A stretch of 64,000 bases of DNA from Thermodesulfatator indicus DSM 15286 (GTDB taxonomy: Bacteria; Desulfobacterota; Thermodesulfobacteria; Thermodesulfobacteriales; Thermodesulfatatoraceae), in the NCBI RefSeq assembly GCF_000217795.1, contig NC_015681.1, positions 310,001 through 374,000 of the forward strand. Direction: 5' to 3'. Each line of letters starts with the position of its first letter. The first letter of the stretch is position 1. Made by a program: the position numbers and the translations under genes. The notes below the pieces were generated by a model that did no database searches, had not been told where the DNA came from, and worked only from the letters and a program-made list of their open reading frames with translations. Shown here piece by piece: positions 16,327 to 25,795 of this stretch.

Positions 16327-19062
16327 GTGTCTGCCATCAGGTTAAAAAATATACGCCAGCACAATTTAAAGAACTTTGACCTGGAAATCCCTCTCTATAA
16401 AGTCACCGTCATTACCGGAGTTTCAGGAGCAGGTAAGTCAACGCTTGCTTTTGATGTGCTCTACGCCGAGGGCCAGCGCCGTTATGTAGAGACCTTTTCG
16501 GCCTATCTCAGGCAATACCTTGAGAGGCTTCCGCGCCCACAGGTGGAAAGCATTGAGGCCATCCCTCCAGCCATTGCCATCTCTCAGACGAATCCCGTAA
16601 AAAGCTCGCGCTCAACCGTAGCCACGCTTGCGGAAATAACCAGTTTTGCCAAAATGCTCTGGTTCAGAGCAGCCACTCCCTTTTGCCCGCTTTGCGGGCG
16701 AGAAGTCCTCACGGCTGACCCGTATTCAGCCGCACAAGAGGTAATACATCGTCTGGCCGAAAAACGCATCGTAATCACCGCTCCCCTCGTAGTTAAGGAC
16801 GAAAATCTATTACGCGAAGGGCTCCTTCAGGCTGGCTATTTTCGCCTTTTCATGGAAAACCGCGTCTGCGACCTAGAAGAAGTAGAAAAAATTCCTGAAC
16901 AGGTAGAAATCTTGCTTGACAGGCTTAAAGTCGGCGAAAAAGATCTTTCCCGCCTTATTGAGGCCTTTGAACGAGGGTTCAAAATTTCAGGAGAAATACG
17001 AGTCCACACTACTTACGGAGAAGAAATTAGATTTTCTAAAGAAGCGCGCTGCCCTTACTGTAATTTCAAAATCCCTGAAAAGAGCCCTGATCTTTTCTCT
17101 TTCAATAGTCCGGTAGGAGCTTGCCCTGAGTGCCGGGGTTTTGGCCGCGTGATGGACATAGACTGGGACCTGGTTATCCCTGACCCGCAAAAAAGTCTCG
17201 CAGACGGTGCTATTAGCATTCTTAGTATGCCTTCTTTCTGGGAGGACGAAGAAGAACTTTTTGACTACTGCCGTGAGAAAAGGATCCCTCTTGACCAACC
17301 TTGGCAGGAACTCTCCCAGGAAATGCGCGAAAAAATACTTTATGGAGACGGAGATTGGTACGGCGTAAAAGGCATATTTGATTGGCTTGAAACCAAAAAA
17401 TACAAAGCCCACGTAAGGATACTACTTGCAAGATACCGGGCCTATCTCCCCTGCCCTTCCTGCCAGGGTACCAGATTCAAAAAAGAAAGCCTTTACTTTC
17501 GCCTGGGAGATCTTGACATTGCCTCTTTTTACGCTCTTTCGGTAAAAGACGCCCGCCACTTTTTAGAAAAACTTGGTTCTCAAAATCTGGATAAGGCCAC
17601 TCAGGTTTTGTGGCGAGAACTTACCAGACGGGTAAATTACCTTGACGAAGTGGGACTTTCTTACCTTACCCTTGACCGCCAGAGTCGTACTTTATCTGGC
17701 GGAGAGGTAGCCCGCGTGCTGCTCACCCGCGCCCTGGCTTCAGAACTGGTAGAGACTTTGTATATCTTTGATGAACCCACTACCGGCCTTCATCCGAGGG
17801 ATACGGCCCGTATCATATCTTTTCTCAAAAAATTGGCCTCCCAGCAAAATACAGTAATAGTGATCGAACATGACCCCGAGGTGATTCTTTCTGCTGACTA
17901 TGTGATTGACCTGGGGCCAGGAGCCGGGGAAGCCGGCGGAAATTTGCTTTTTGTGGGGACAGGCAAAGATTTAGTTTCGGTTAAAACTCCCACCGCCGAA
18001 GCTATAAAAGAAGTCCAGAAACCTAAAAGCCTTGAGCCTGTCTCTCCGGTAAGTGACGAATTTTTGGAAGTCATTGGGGCCAGGCAAAATAATCTCAAAA
18101 ACATAGATGTCAAAATTCCGCTTAAGGCCTTAACGGTATTTACGGGCGTTTCTGGCTCAGGCAAATCAACGCTTCTTGAGCTAATTCTTTACCGGGGGCT
18201 TAAACGCCTGAAAGGCGAAGCCACCGAGCCACCAGGGGCTTTTACGGCTATAAAAGGAGCAGAAAACATAAACGAAGTGATCCTCATTGACCAAAGCCCT
18301 CTGGCCAAGTCTCCCAGGGCCAACCCCGCCACTTATCTCAAAGTTTATGACTTGATTCGCAAGCTCCTGGCTAACACGCCTTTGGCCAAGGAAAAAGGCC
18401 TATCCGCCTCGGCCTTTTCTTTCAATTCAAGTATTGGCCAGTGCCCACATTGTGAAGGGCTTGGCTTTGAAGTAGTAGAAATGCAGTTTCTCTCTGACCT
18501 TTATTTTCCGTGCAGCCTCTGCAAAGGCAAGCGTTTTAAGGAAGAAATACTTCAGGTGCGTTACAAAGGTAAAAATGTCGCGGAAATCCTTGAGCTTACG
18601 TTTGACGAAGCTATTTCTTTCTTTGAAAGCGAAAAAGAGCTCATAAGACGTCTTGACGCAGCCAGAGCCCTGGGGCTTGGTTATCTGAGGCTCGGCCAGC
18701 CTTTGAACACCCTCTCTGGTGGCGAGGCCCAGCGCCTAAAAATGGCCAAATATCTATTTTTGGGAAAAGGCCAAGGGCACCTGTTTTTACTGGATGAACC
18801 CACCGTGGGCTTACATCTTAAGGACATAGAGGTACTTGTAAACGCCCTAGCCCACTTAGTAGAAAAAGGAAACACAGTAGTGGTGGTTGAGCATCATCTA
18901 GAGCTAATCCGCCGGGCCAGTTGGGTAGTGGACCTGGGGCCAGAAGGAGGAGAACAGGGTGGAGAGTTACTTTACCAGGGGCCTTTGGCAGAGTTTATCG
19001 CTAGAGATACTCCTACCAGCCGGCATTTAAGAAATTATTTAAAAGGAATTAGGCCTTTTTAA
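16327..19062 (+). CDS. uvrA: UvrA-family excinuclease ATPase (short paralogue)
   Basis: 911 aa; DNA damage recognition ATPase or a paralogue of it. It has two ABC modules: Walker A GVSGAGKST (about 32) and GVSGSGKST (about 610), signatures LSGGEVAR and LSGGEAQR, and Walker B DEPTTGLH and DEPTVGLH. Zinc motifs are CPLC, CPYC...CPEC and CPHC...CSLC. The opening PAIAISQTNPVKSSRS and the shorter length depart from the canonical protein, so it may be a second UvrA-like protein alongside the main one. Start is GTG. It converges with, and overlaps by 14 bases, a radical SAM gene. Confidence 0.85.
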   Translation: MSAIRLKNIRQHNLKNFDLEIPLYKVTVITGVSGAGKSTLAFDVLYAEGQRRYVETFSAYLRQYLERLPRPQVESIEAIPPAIAISQTNPVKSSRSTVATLAEITSFAKMLWFRAATPFCPLCGREVLTADPYSAAQEVIHRLAEKRIVITAPLVVKDENLLREGLLQAGYFRLFMENRVCDLEEVEKIPEQVEILLDRLKVGEKDLSRLIEAFERGFKISGEIRVHTTYGEEIRFSKEARCPYCNFKIPEKSPDLFSFNSPVGACPECRGFGRVMDIDWDLVIPDPQKSLADGAISILSMPSFWEDEEELFDYCREKRIPLDQPWQELSQEMREKILYGDGDWYGVKGIFDWLETKKYKAHVRILLARYRAYLPCPSCQGTRFKKESLYFRLGDLDIASFYALSVKDARHFLEKLGSQNLDKATQVLWRELTRRVNYLDEVGLSYLTLDRQSRTLSGGEVARVLLTRALASELVETLYIFDEPTTGLHPRDTARIISFLKKLASQQNTVIVIEHDPEVILSADYVIDLGPGAGEAGGNLLFVGTGKDLVSVKTPTAEAIKEVQKPKSLEPVSPVSDEFLEVIGARQNNLKNIDVKIPLKALTVFTGVSGSGKSTLLELILYRGLKRLKGEATEPPGAFTAIKGAENINEVILIDQSPLAKSPRANPATYLKVYDLIRKLLANTPLAKEKGLSASAFSFNSSIGQCPHCEGLGFEVVEMQFLSDLYFPCSLCKGKRFKEEILQVRYKGKNVAEILELTFDEAISFFESEKELIRRLDAARALGLGYLRLGQPLNTLSGGEAQRLKMAKYLFLGKGQGHLFLLDEPTVGLHLKDIEVLVNALAHLVEKGNTVVVVEHHLELIRRASWVVDLGPEGGEQGGELLYQGPLAEFIARDTPTSRHLRNYLKGIRPF

Positions 19063-20782
19063 GCGACTCCAGCCGGGCGAGGTACTTTTGCATGCGTGGA
19101 ATATCTCCAAGGGCCTGGTAGCAAGCCGCCATACGAGCCAGGACATCAGGTGAATTTTCAAAGGGCAAAAGATGCTCAAGGGCCTTTTTAAAATCTCCCA
19201 GTTGCATGTAGTTTACCGCCTGGCAAACATTGAGTTGTTCACTCTTGGGATAGAAAGAAAGGCCTTTATGTAAAATTTCTATGGATTTTTCAAAATCTCG
19301 CCTTTGTTGATAAATAATACCAAGCCCCAAAAAAGCATGGTGGTCCGGATGATAACGTAAGGCCTTTAAAAATAGCTTTTCAGCCAGGTAATCTTTTTCA
19401 GGAATGTCTCGTTCGGCAAGCTCGCCGTAACGTAAAGTCATGGCCAGGCGGGTTAAAAAATCCGCATGATGAGGGTAAAGCTCCTCGCGGTCTATTAAAT
19501 TCAGGGTCTCTACAAAACGCGGGAAGTTCTTATCAAAGGCCTGATGCAATTTGCGGCCGAAGTTTTTAACCCTTTCAGCAGAAAGATTAGGGTCGGTTTC
19601 GTAATACATAATATCTTCTATACGCTTTAGCCAGATGTCATCATTAACCCCTGCACGTTTTTTAAAGTCATCATAGAGAGCAGTGCCGGGATAGATATCA
19701 AGGATATAACAGAGCATGCTAAGGGGTTTAATCTCTTTCATGAGATCAATGCTGGCCTGGATGGTCTTTTTGCTTTCACCAGGGCAACCGTAAATAAAAT
19801 AAGCCCGAGGAAGAATCCCGTACGCACGGCAAAGGGAAAAGGCTTTTTTAATACTTTCTTTTGAAATTTTTTTGTTAAGGATTTTATTGCGGATCTTCTC
19901 GGAACCACTTTCCACCCCGAAGCTTATTTGCAAACAACCTGCCCGCCGCATCCAGTAAATTATCTCTTCATCAAGGCAATCAACCCGAGAGATGGCCTGC
20001 CAGGTGATGTTTAGCCCTCGTTTGAGAATACCCTCGCAAATTTTTATAACCCTTTCTTTATCAAGGGTGAAAGTATCGTCAGAAACGTAAAAAAAGTTTA
20101 TACCTCGGCGATAAAGACGTTCCAGTTGTTCCAAAAAATACTCAGCCGAATGAAAGCGAACTTTACGCTTCCAGAAACGCGGGGAGCCACAGAACACACA
20201 GTTCCAGGGGCAACCACGAGAAGAGATTACGTGCTGGAAACTAAAAAACTTGGCTGGATTTGGTAAAGAGTCGATATCGTCAATAAAACCAGCCTCACCG
20301 GTAAAATACACTTGGCCATCAAGACGCAGACCAAGGCCTTTAATCCTGGTTATTTCTTTTGAAGAAGCTTTGGCCGCGAGCGCCTTAGTCAAATCAAGAA
20401 AAGTCTTTTCGCCTTCGCCTACTACCACGTAGTCAATTTCGGGAAAATGAGTGAGCAAATGCTCCCAGAGATAAGTGGCCCCTACCCCGCCAAAGATAAT
20501 CGGTGTGTCCGGCAAGACTTCTTTGGCTACTTTGGCCAGGTCAATACCTCCCCAGCGGTTGGCGTTAAAAATGGAAAAGGCGATTATATCCGGCCTTAAG
20601 GTCTCAAAAGTTTTTTTAGCCAGAGAAAGGTCATTGAGATTGTACCAGTTAAGGATTTCTACCTGAAAATTCTCCTGCTTCAACACCGCGGCCAGGTAAT
20701 AAAGCCCGATTGGTAAAGGGCGCACGTCATAATCTTTAGGCCGTGGGTTCAGAAAATAGGGATAAACCAATAAAACTTTCAT
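19049..20782 (-). CDS. B12-binding radical SAM protein with TPR tail
   Basis: 577 aa. The N-terminal cobalamin-binding-like domain (MKVLLVYPYFLNPRP, FGGVGATYLWEHLL) is followed by a radical SAM core with CPWNCVFC near residue 193. The last 120 residues look like TPR repeats (ALRYHPDHHAFLGLGIIYQQRRDFEKSIEIL). Proteins of this build modify lipids, hopanoids or peptides; the substrate is not apparent. Convergent with uvrA. Confidence 0.85.
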   Translation of the reverse strand: MKVLLVYPYFLNPRPKDYDVRPLPIGLYYLAAVLKQENFQVEILNWYNLNDLSLAKKTFETLRPDIIAFSIFNANRWGGIDLAKVAKEVLPDTPIIFGGVGATYLWEHLLTHFPEIDYVVVGEGEKTFLDLTKALAAKASSKEITRIKGLGLRLDGQVYFTGEAGFIDDIDSLPNPAKFFSFQHVISSRGCPWNCVFCGSPRFWKRKVRFHSAEYFLEQLERLYRRGINFFYVSDDTFTLDKERVIKICEGILKRGLNITWQAISRVDCLDEEIIYWMRRAGCLQISFGVESGSEKIRNKILNKKISKESIKKAFSLCRAYGILPRAYFIYGCPGESKKTIQASIDLMKEIKPLSMLCYILDIYPGTALYDDFKKRAGVNDDIWLKRIEDIMYYETDPNLSAERVKNFGRKLHQAFDKNFPRFVETLNLIDREELYPHHADFLTRLAMTLRYGELAERDIPEKDYLAEKLFLKALRYHPDHHAFLGLGIIYQQRRDFEKSIEILHKGLSFYPKSEQLNVCQAVNYMQLGDFKKALEHLLPFENSPDVLARMAACYQALGDIPRMQKYLARLESLKKA

Positions 20783-20800
20783 ACCGGAAAATATAACAGA

Positions 20801-20815
20801 TTTTTGCCTGTCCCC
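20801..20815 (-). repeat. REP-like GGGGACAGGCAAAAA copy
   Basis: TTTTTGCCTGTCCCC on the plus strand, between two divergent radical SAM genes; same core as the RAYT-flanking motifs 5-6 kb away. Confidence 0.65.
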
Positions 20816-20838
20816 ATAAGTTCCAGTAAATTTATAAC

Positions 20839-22458
20839 ATGTCGTTTAAGAAACCTGCTGAAACTGGAGCTATTCGCAAGAGGTGGCGTGGTCGCCTACC
20901 TGTCGCTCTAATTTTTCCCAATACCTATCACGTGGGAATGTCAAACCTTGGCTTCCGTTTGGTTTACGAAACCCTTAACGCTTACGACGAAATCGTTTGT
21001 GAACGCTTCTTTTTGCCCGAAGAAAATGCACCACTGCGGTCTATTGAATCAAACCGTCCTCTTAGTGACTTTAAACTCGTATTTTTCTCTGTGTCCTTTG
21101 AGGCGGATCTAATAAATCTCGTCAAGATCTTAAAATTAGCGGGTTTTTCCCCTTTGCGCCAGGAAAGGAAAGACGCCCCTTTAATAGTAGCCGGCGGTAT
21201 TGCCACCTGGCTTAACCCTGACCCCTTTACTCCTTTTGTAGATGGCTTTTTTATTGGCGAAATAGAGGCCTTTGCCGAAGAGTTAGTTACCTGCTTGGTT
21301 GACGAAAAGCCCCTGGATAATATTTCCTGTTACCTTCCGGCTGATTACGAGCTCGTTTTTGACGAAGAGGGCTATCTTCTAGAAATCAGACACCCCCGGG
21401 TAAAAAGGCTCATCGCCCAGAACCTGGATAAACCGCCACTTTCTGGTCTCTTAACCAAGGAGACGGAATTTTCCGAAACCTATCTATTGGAAGTTGGCCG
21501 TGGTTGTGGCCAGGGCTGCCGCTTCTGCGCTGCTGGTATCCTTTATCGCCCGCCTAGACCCTGGCCTAAAGAACTTCTTCTAAGCGCCGTTGATGAAATA
21601 CCAGAAGGAGCCAAAGTGGGCCTGGTGGGCCTTGAATTTGCCTCAGCAGAAACTATAGAAGCTCTGGGAAAGGCCCTTCTTGACAAAGACTGTGTAATCA
21701 CTTTTTCTTCATTAAGAGCCGATGCTTTAACCCAGAGTTTTGTAAAACTACTTGCCCGTCAGCGCACAGCCACCATTGCCCCAGAGGCCGGAAGCCAAAC
21801 TATGCGCCAAGCGATAAACAAAGGTTTAAGCGAAGAAGACATCATTTCGGCGGCCAAACTTTTGAGCAAATCAGAAATCAGGGTCTTGAAACTATACTTC
21901 ATGGTTGGGCTTCCGCAGGAAACCCAAAAAGACCTTGAAGCTATCGTAAAACTCACCAAAAAGATAAGACACGTGCTTGATAGTGAAACCCGGCCCAAAG
22001 GCTACGTGATAGACTTGCGGGTAAGCGTTGCGTCTTTTGTGCCCAAGCCCCATACACCTTTTCAATGGGCTCCCTTTGAAGGGGCTAATCTCCTTAAAAA
22101 GAAGCTTTCCTGGCTTAAACGCGAGCTCCGCAAGATCTCAAGCACCCGCTTTACCAGCGACTTGCCCAAATGGGCGGCCTTACAAGCCCTCATCACCAGA
22201 GGGGACCGGCGAATCAAAAATCTATTTTTAGCCCTGGCCCATGACCAAAACCTTAATCAGGCCTTGAAAGAACTTCCCCTTAATCCAGAGTTCATCATTG
22301 GCCGAGAGAGAAAAAGAGAAGAAATTTTTCCTTGGGAAATAGTTGATCTAGGGGTTAAAAAAGAATTTTTATGGGAGGAATGGCTGCTTGCCCAAAAGGG
22401 CAAGCCAAGCCCGAGCTGTTTGTTGGGCCGCTGTAAACGCTGTGGGGCCTGTGGCTAA
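20839..22458 (+). CDS. Radical SAM protein with B12-binding-like N-terminus
   Basis: 539 aa. The N-terminal 150 residues resemble a cobalamin-binding fold (LIFPNTYHVGMSNLGFRLVYETLN, PLIVAGGIATWLNP). The radical SAM cysteines are CGQGCRFC near residue 228, then PEAGSQTMRQAINKG. The extreme C-terminus carries a Cys-rich CLLGRCKRCGACG, which could bind another cluster or zinc. It resembles the TIGR03960-type family in opening and order but is shorter; the function of that family is unknown to me. Convergent with the PilZ gene (4-base overlap). Confidence 0.82.
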   Translation: MSFKKPAETGAIRKRWRGRLPVALIFPNTYHVGMSNLGFRLVYETLNAYDEIVCERFFLPEENAPLRSIESNRPLSDFKLVFFSVSFEADLINLVKILKLAGFSPLRQERKDAPLIVAGGIATWLNPDPFTPFVDGFFIGEIEAFAEELVTCLVDEKPLDNISCYLPADYELVFDEEGYLLEIRHPRVKRLIAQNLDKPPLSGLLTKETEFSETYLLEVGRGCGQGCRFCAAGILYRPPRPWPKELLLSAVDEIPEGAKVGLVGLEFASAETIEALGKALLDKDCVITFSSLRADALTQSFVKLLARQRTATIAPEAGSQTMRQAINKGLSEEDIISAAKLLSKSEIRVLKLYFMVGLPQETQKDLEAIVKLTKKIRHVLDSETRPKGYVIDLRVSVASFVPKPHTPFQWAPFEGANLLKKKLSWLKRELRKISSTRFTSDLPKWAALQALITRGDRRIKNLFLALAHDQNLNQALKELPLNPEFIIGRERKREEIFPWEIVDLGVKKEFLWEEWLLAQKGKPSPSCLLGRCKRCGACG

Positions 22459-23036
22459 TCTTTTTTGACCCTACGCGTAGCCCTTAACTGGAGAACCTGC
22501 TGTCTAAAAATGTGCTCTACCAGGCGGTCCTGGTCGGCCTCGGTTATCCAGATAAATTTAAAGGCTACTTCGTAGCCACCTTTTGGTGAAGGCTCAACTC
22601 GTATTACCTCGCCAAAAGTCTTTAGAAATATCCAGTCTGGTAATAAACCAAGATCTATTTCATAAATAGTACCTACTTGAACCTCTTGGGGAAGATTTAC
22701 CCTAAGCCCTCCTGCACTGAGATTTACTTCTACTTCCTGAAATCCCTTTAAAAACTTATCTCCCAGAAGATTTATCAAAATACGGTCAATCTTTTGGTTT
22801 AAAACCTGAAGGACACCTGCTAGTTCACGATCTTTTTCGCGCAATCTTTTAAGATAAGATTCCAGTTTAAATATTTCCCCTGGTGGCCTGATAGGGTCAA
22901 TCCACGGGCTTTCTTTACCTTCACGAAAATTCTCAAGTTTTTTTTCAAATTCTTCCCGTGAAATAGGATTAAGCCTTAAGAGAACATGGTCATATACACG
23001 AATGTAATTACGTTTTTCTTCGGGTTTTTCCGTCAT
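22455..23036 (-). CDS. PilZ-domain protein next to motB
   Basis: 193 aa. The C-terminal 110 residues fit a PilZ domain: VNLSAGGLRVNLP is the D/NxSxxG motif, then VGTIYEIDLGLLP and GGYEVAFKFIW. The N-terminal part is charged and may form a helix. The Arg-rich c-di-GMP loop is not obvious. It overlaps the end of motB by 4 bases, so a role in adjusting motor function in answer to c-di-GMP, as for YcgR, is a reasonable inference. A GGDEF protein with a similar promoter is found at 54324-55172. Confidence 0.78.
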   Translation of the reverse strand: MTEKPEEKRNYIRVYDHVLLRLNPISREEFEKKLENFREGKESPWIDPIRPPGEIFKLESYLKRLREKDRELAGVLQVLNQKIDRILINLLGDKFLKGFQEVEVNLSAGGLRVNLPQEVQVGTIYEIDLGLLPDWIFLKTFGEVIRVEPSPKGGYEVAFKFIWITEADQDRLVEHIFRQQVLQLRATRRVKKD

Positions 23037-23806
23037 TTGGCCTCCTGTGGTAAAGGTTCTTGTTCTTTAGTATGTTTAAAGCCTTCTTTGTACTCTAAAA
23101 GGGGGACTTTTTTCTGTAAAAGAATTATTTCTACCCGACGATTAGCAGCCCTATGTTCTGGAGTATCGTTGGGATAAAGAGGTCGGCTTGGCCCATAACC
23201 CACAGCCGCGATCTGGTCTGGAAGAACGAACTTATGAGCCAATAAAAACTCAACTACGGCTACAGCCCTAGCGGCAGAAAGTTCCCAGTTAGAACGATAA
23301 CGTCCAGAAACAATGGGTAAATCATCAGTATGACCTGCTACAACAATTTCGCCGTCAAAAAGCTCAAGGATTTCGCCTATTTTCAATAAAATCTTTTTGG
23401 CCTTGGGAGTTAAGGTGGCGCTACCTTTAGGAAACATTAATTCATCTTTAAAACGAAGTACAACACGGTCTTTAAGGCTCTCTATCTGGATTTCGCCTTT
23501 TATCATTTCAAGTTTTACCGTAGCCTTAACCCGTTCAAGCAGGTCATCTACGGTAAATTTAGGTGGGAATTCCGTAGTCACTACGCTTATGCCTTTAGGT
23601 AGCTGAAAAACTATCTCTTCGCGCTGCACACCAAAGGCGTCTTTTAAAGAGCCGGCTACTTCTTTAAAACGAGCAGGGTCCATTTCCGAAAAAGAGAGCA
23701 GTAATACGAAAAAACACATGAGAAGGGACATAAGGTCAGCAAAGGTGGTCATCCATTTAGGAGCACCGCCTCCCTCTGCTTTTTTACGTCTGGGATTGCT
23801 GGCCAT
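23033..23806 (-). CDS. motB: Flagellar motor stator protein MotB
   Basis: 257 aa. It has a short cytoplasmic N-terminus and one membrane helix with the proton/sodium-binding Asp in FADLMSLLMCFFVLLLSFSE. A plug and an OmpA-like peptidoglycan-binding domain follow (GHTDDLPI, NWELSAARAVAVVEFLL, NRRVEIILL). motA precedes it with a one-base overlap and a PilZ gene follows. Confidence 0.95.
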   Translation of the reverse strand: MASNPRRKKAEGGGAPKWMTTFADLMSLLMCFFVLLLSFSEMDPARFKEVAGSLKDAFGVQREEIVFQLPKGISVVTTEFPPKFTVDDLLERVKATVKLEMIKGEIQIESLKDRVVLRFKDELMFPKGSATLTPKAKKILLKIGEILELFDGEIVVAGHTDDLPIVSGRYRSNWELSAARAVAVVEFLLAHKFVLPDQIAAVGYGPSRPLYPNDTPEHRAANRRVEIILLQKKVPLLEYKEGFKHTKEQEPLPQEAK

Positions 23807-24564
23807 TACTCTCCACCTTCAGAACGCTTCTTAGGAGGAAGGAAAGCCTTTAATATCTCCTCAAGCACCCGAGGGTTTAAGCCTTTCTGTAACCCGATTA
23901 CCCCTTCGATAATTAAACGGTAGTTGAGCTGTTCCTCCTGTGAACGCAATTCCAGCTTGTTGGCAATAGGCATAAAGATAAGGTTAGCCAAAACAGCACC
24001 ATAAAGGGTAGTCAAAAGAGCCACGGCCATTGAAGGCCCGATGGACTTAGGATCAGACATGTTGGCCAGCATTTGTACCAAACCGATAAGGGTTCCAATC
24101 ATCCCAAAGGCTGGAGCAAGATCGGCCATGGTCTTAAAAAGTTTCTGACCTGTTTCGTGACGCTCCGCCGTGAGTTCTACCTCTTTGTTGAGTACTTCTT
24201 CAATGAATTCGGCCTCGTGCCCGTCCACACAAAACATAATGGCCTTCTTGAGAAAAGGATTATTTATAGGCTGCTTTTCAAGTTTAAGAAGCCCCTCACG
24301 CCTGGCGATGTTAGCAAGATTAGTGATTTCTTTGATTATCTCTTCAGGGGGCTCAAGTTTATTAAAAAAGGCCTTCATAACTACCTTCATAGAACCAAGC
24401 ACATCAGCTAGAGAAAAAGAAATAAAAGAGCCGGCAATAGTTCCTCCGACGACAATCAAAATTGAAGGGATATTGATGAAGAGCCCCAGGCTCCCGCCCA
24501 TTAAAATAGAAACTAAAATCAAGACAATACCGAGCACCAGGCCGATAACCGTTCCCAGGTCCAT
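23806..24564 (-). CDS. motA: Flagellar motor stator protein MotA
   Basis: 252 aa, four membrane helices. The opening MDLGTVIGLVLGIVLILVSILMGG is typical. Conserved Pro and Gly residues are in APAFGMIGTLIGLVQML (helix 3) and AVALLTTLYGAVLANLIFMPIANKL (helix 4). Translation starts after GGAGGTTCT. The sigma-28 promoter at 24598-24624 drives motA-motB-PilZ. Confidence 0.95.
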   Translation of the reverse strand: MDLGTVIGLVLGIVLILVSILMGGSLGLFINIPSILIVVGGTIAGSFISFSLADVLGSMKVVMKAFFNKLEPPEEIIKEITNLANIARREGLLKLEKQPINNPFLKKAIMFCVDGHEAEFIEEVLNKEVELTAERHETGQKLFKTMADLAPAFGMIGTLIGLVQMLANMSDPKSIGPSMAVALLTTLYGAVLANLIFMPIANKLELRSQEEQLNYRLIIEGVIGLQKGLNPRVLEEILKAFLPPKKRSEGGE

Positions 24565-24597
24565 AGAACCTCCGCCAATCTAAAGTTCTCTCCGTTG

Positions 24598-24624
24598 TTA
24601 TCGGCAAAAAGGCAAGAAGGTTTA
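24598..24624 (-). promoter_or_regulatory. Sigma-28 (FliA) promoter of motA
   Basis: On the minus strand TAAA (24624-24621), a 15-base spacer, then GCCGATAA (24605-24598): an exact match to the flagellar sigma-28 consensus, 34 bases before the motA start codon. Confidence 0.85.
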
Positions 24625-24696
24625 AGGCCATAATTTTGTACTTTTTGTTAATCAAAAAAAACTTGCAAGAAACAAGCCTTTGTTTATGTTAAAGGC

Positions 24697-25083
24697 ATGC
24701 TGCCAAAAGCGACAAAAAGAGAACCGGTATTATTTCAAACGAGTTCTGGCTTGATGATGGGCCTGGTCTGCTATCACCACGGCATGGAAACTCTGGCCTT
24801 TGTCCTTGAAAAACGAGAATTCTTTGACCTAGAATGGCCCGCTCTTGTGGCTATTGACGCCCAAGGCTGGCACCCTATTCCACTGGGTATTGAATATGTC
24901 GTTATGCAAAGGGCTAATATTATCTGGTACACCACACAAATTCCTGAAATTCTCGTCACCCAATATCGTGAAAGGCTCCCTATTAAACCAGATAAGCCCC
25001 CTGAACCGCCTACTCCAGAACCACCTAAACCTACTAGAAACAAAAAAGAAAAAATCGTCCGTTTCCCGGGGTTGAAGAAATGA
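24697..25083 (+). CDS. Hypothetical protein with Pro-rich tail
   Basis: 128 aa, not recognised. Residues 1-90 look like a compact alpha/beta domain ([48 protein letters not shown]). The tail is Pro/Glu-rich ([13 protein letters not shown]) and then strongly basic. There is no signal peptide or membrane segment. Its stop overlaps the rpe start (ATGA), so the two are translationally coupled, giving support that it is real. Confidence 0.7.
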   Translation: MLPKATKREPVLFQTSSGLMMGLVCYHHGMETLAFVLEKREFFDLEWPALVAIDAQGWHPIPLGIEYVVMQRANIIWYTTQIPEILVTQYRERLPIKPDKPPEPPTPEPPKPTRNKKEKIVRFPGLKK

Positions 25084-25748
25084 TAAAAATAGCGCCTTCT
25101 ATTCTTTCCGCTGATTTTGGCCGTCTGGCCGAAGAAGTGAAGGCTATTACTGAAGCTGGAGCAGATGTTATTCACATAGACGTGATGGACGGGCATTTCG
25201 TGCCCAATATCACTATCGGGCCAGTGGTGATAAAGGCTATTCGTGAGGCATCCTCCCTTCCCTTTGACGTACACTTAATGATTACCAACCCTGATAATTA
25301 CCTGGAAGATTTTGCCAAGGCCGGGGCTGACTGGCTTTCAGTCCACGTAGAAGCTGCCGTTCATCTTCATCGTACTATTTCCCGCATCAAAGAACTTGGC
25401 AAAAAAGCAGGCGTAGTTTTAAACCCGGCTACCCCTATTGAAAGCGTAGATTATATCCTGGAAGAAGTTGATTTTGTTCTCATCATGAGTGTAAACCCGG
25501 GTTTTGGTGGGCAAAAGTTCATCCCTTCAGCCCTTCGCAAGATCAGGGAATTAAAACAGCTAATAAGGAGCCGTGGGATTGATATACCTATACAAGTTGA
25601 CGGCGGCGTTAACCTGGAAACCCTGGCAGAGGTAGTAAAAGCTGGTGCAGATATCGTCGTAGCTGGTTCAGCCATATTTGGCACAGAAGACTACGCTAAA
25701 ACCATAAAAGCTTTTCGGCAGAAGATTACTGAAACCCTGGCCATATAA
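25080..25748 (+). CDS. rpe: Ribulose-phosphate 3-epimerase
   Basis: Interconverts ribulose 5-phosphate and xylulose 5-phosphate (222 aa). It opens [16 protein letters not shown] and has [17 protein letters not shown] with metal ligands. [17 protein letters not shown] and VDGGVN are all present at the expected places. ATG overlaps the previous stop codon. Confidence 0.96.
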   Translation: MIKIAPSILSADFGRLAEEVKAITEAGADVIHIDVMDGHFVPNITIGPVVIKAIREASSLPFDVHLMITNPDNYLEDFAKAGADWLSVHVEAAVHLHRTISRIKELGKKAGVVLNPATPIESVDYILEEVDFVLIMSVNPGFGGQKFIPSALRKIRELKQLIRSRGIDIPIQVDGGVNLETLAEVVKAGADIVVAGSAIFGTEDYAKTIKAFRQKITETLAI

Positions 25749-25795
25749 TTTTTTTGCTCCCCTCGCAAATAGGTAAAAAGATATATGATTGGCGT

